64,000 nucleotides of DNA from Neotamlana sargassicola (lineage in GTDB: Bacteria > Bacteroidota > Bacteroidia > Flavobacteriales > Flavobacteriaceae), in NCBI RefSeq assembly GCF_020523965.1, contig NZ_JAJAPX010000007.1, positions 1-64,000 on the forward strand, read 5' to 3'. Position numbers and translations under genes: made by a program. Shown here piece by piece: positions 63,878 through 64,000 of the stretch (position 1 is the stretch's first letter; each line of letters opens with the position of its first letter). The notes under the pieces were generated by a model. That model saw only the letters and a program-made list of their open reading frames with translations, did not search any database and was not told the DNA's origin.

Positions 63878-64000
63878 ATGTTACGTGTGCTATTTGTTTT
63901 GTTGGTTTTTAATAATTTAAGTAGCCAAAATTTTAACACCCAATTTTCGCAAAACGGCATAGATAATCCTAACATATTGGCAACGCACCATTTTGGAATA
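63878..64000 (+). CDS. Secreted protein, N-terminal fragment (cut by window edge)
   Basis: An ATG at 63878 opens a frame that stays open to the window edge (41 codons). It begins with a signal peptide, MLRVLFVLLVFNNLSSQ, followed by NFNTQFSQNGIDNPN and so on. It lies 29 bases after the kinase gene. The family cannot be told from this fragment. Confidence 0.65.
   Translation, partial: MLRVLFVLLVFNNLSSQNFNTQFSQNGIDNPNILATHHFGI

Overview
The window looks like a piece of chromosome from a marine-type member of the Flavobacteriaceae (Bacteroidetes). The DNA is AT-rich. Most starts lack a Shine-Dalgarno sequence, and many genes carry the Bacteroidetes -7 promoter box TAnnTTTG. The gene content fits: TonB-dependent receptors with an N-terminal carboxypeptidase-regulatory-like domain, an ECF sigma/FecR/receptor set, a one-piece SecDF, a GSCFA protein, several DUFs typical of the group, and a GatB-AspRS fusion. 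The genus cannot be fixed from sequence alone.

Layout. 1-860: start of an IS3-type transposase, an attC-like palindrome and an orphan lipoprotein gene that it borders. 1016-6172 (minus): a tRNA-dependent amidation operon, gatC-gatA-gatB/aspS. Its leader holds a promoter, a 15-codon ORF with nine Asn codons (MKNNNNNNNFNNSKF), an antiterminator arm and an intrinsic terminator. This reads as an asparagine-responsive transcription attenuator and is the main discovery candidate here. 6543-8660: gyrB with a terminator-like hairpin at its mRNA 5' end. 8710-11794 (minus): small secreted protein, beta-barrel protein, lipoprotein metzincin and repeat lipoprotein. 11963-16037: ECF sigma factor, FecR anti-sigma factor and TonB receptor. 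16152-22142: DUF6588-type protein, malate dehydrogenase, a possibly leaderless exported protein and SecDF. 22265-24990: dispersed repeat, then a second ECF sigma factor with a membrane partner and a beta-barrel protein. 25005-33995: outer-membrane receptors, MFS transporter with AraC regulator, and der. 34003-41005: beta-propeller protein, lemA and two TPM genes, MerR regulator and M23 peptidase, divergent from alaS. 41047-49337: GSCFA protein, lipoprotein, PQQ-like propeller, TPR histidine kinase with LuxR-type regulator, DUF4230 protein and a crotonase-family enzyme. 49350-55726: aromatic amino acid hydroxylase flanked by related repeats, DUF4136 lipoprotein, DUF5522 protein, a tiny HExxH membrane protein, ACC-deaminase-like enzyme, glucosaminidase and hemL. 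55761-64000: another receptor, lipB, a Pmp3/YqaE protein, lysS, a hybrid histidine kinase and the start of a secreted protein.

The genes fall into three themes. Translation and essential housekeeping: GatCAB-AspRS, AlaRS, LysRS, Der, GyrB, SecDF, LipB, HemL, Mdh. Envelope work and uptake: four TonB-type receptors or barrels, M23 peptidase, glucosaminidase, LemA/TPM. Signalling: two ECF systems, two histidine-kinase systems, AraC, MerR. No tRNA, rRNA, CRISPR array, prophage or polysaccharide-utilization locus was found.
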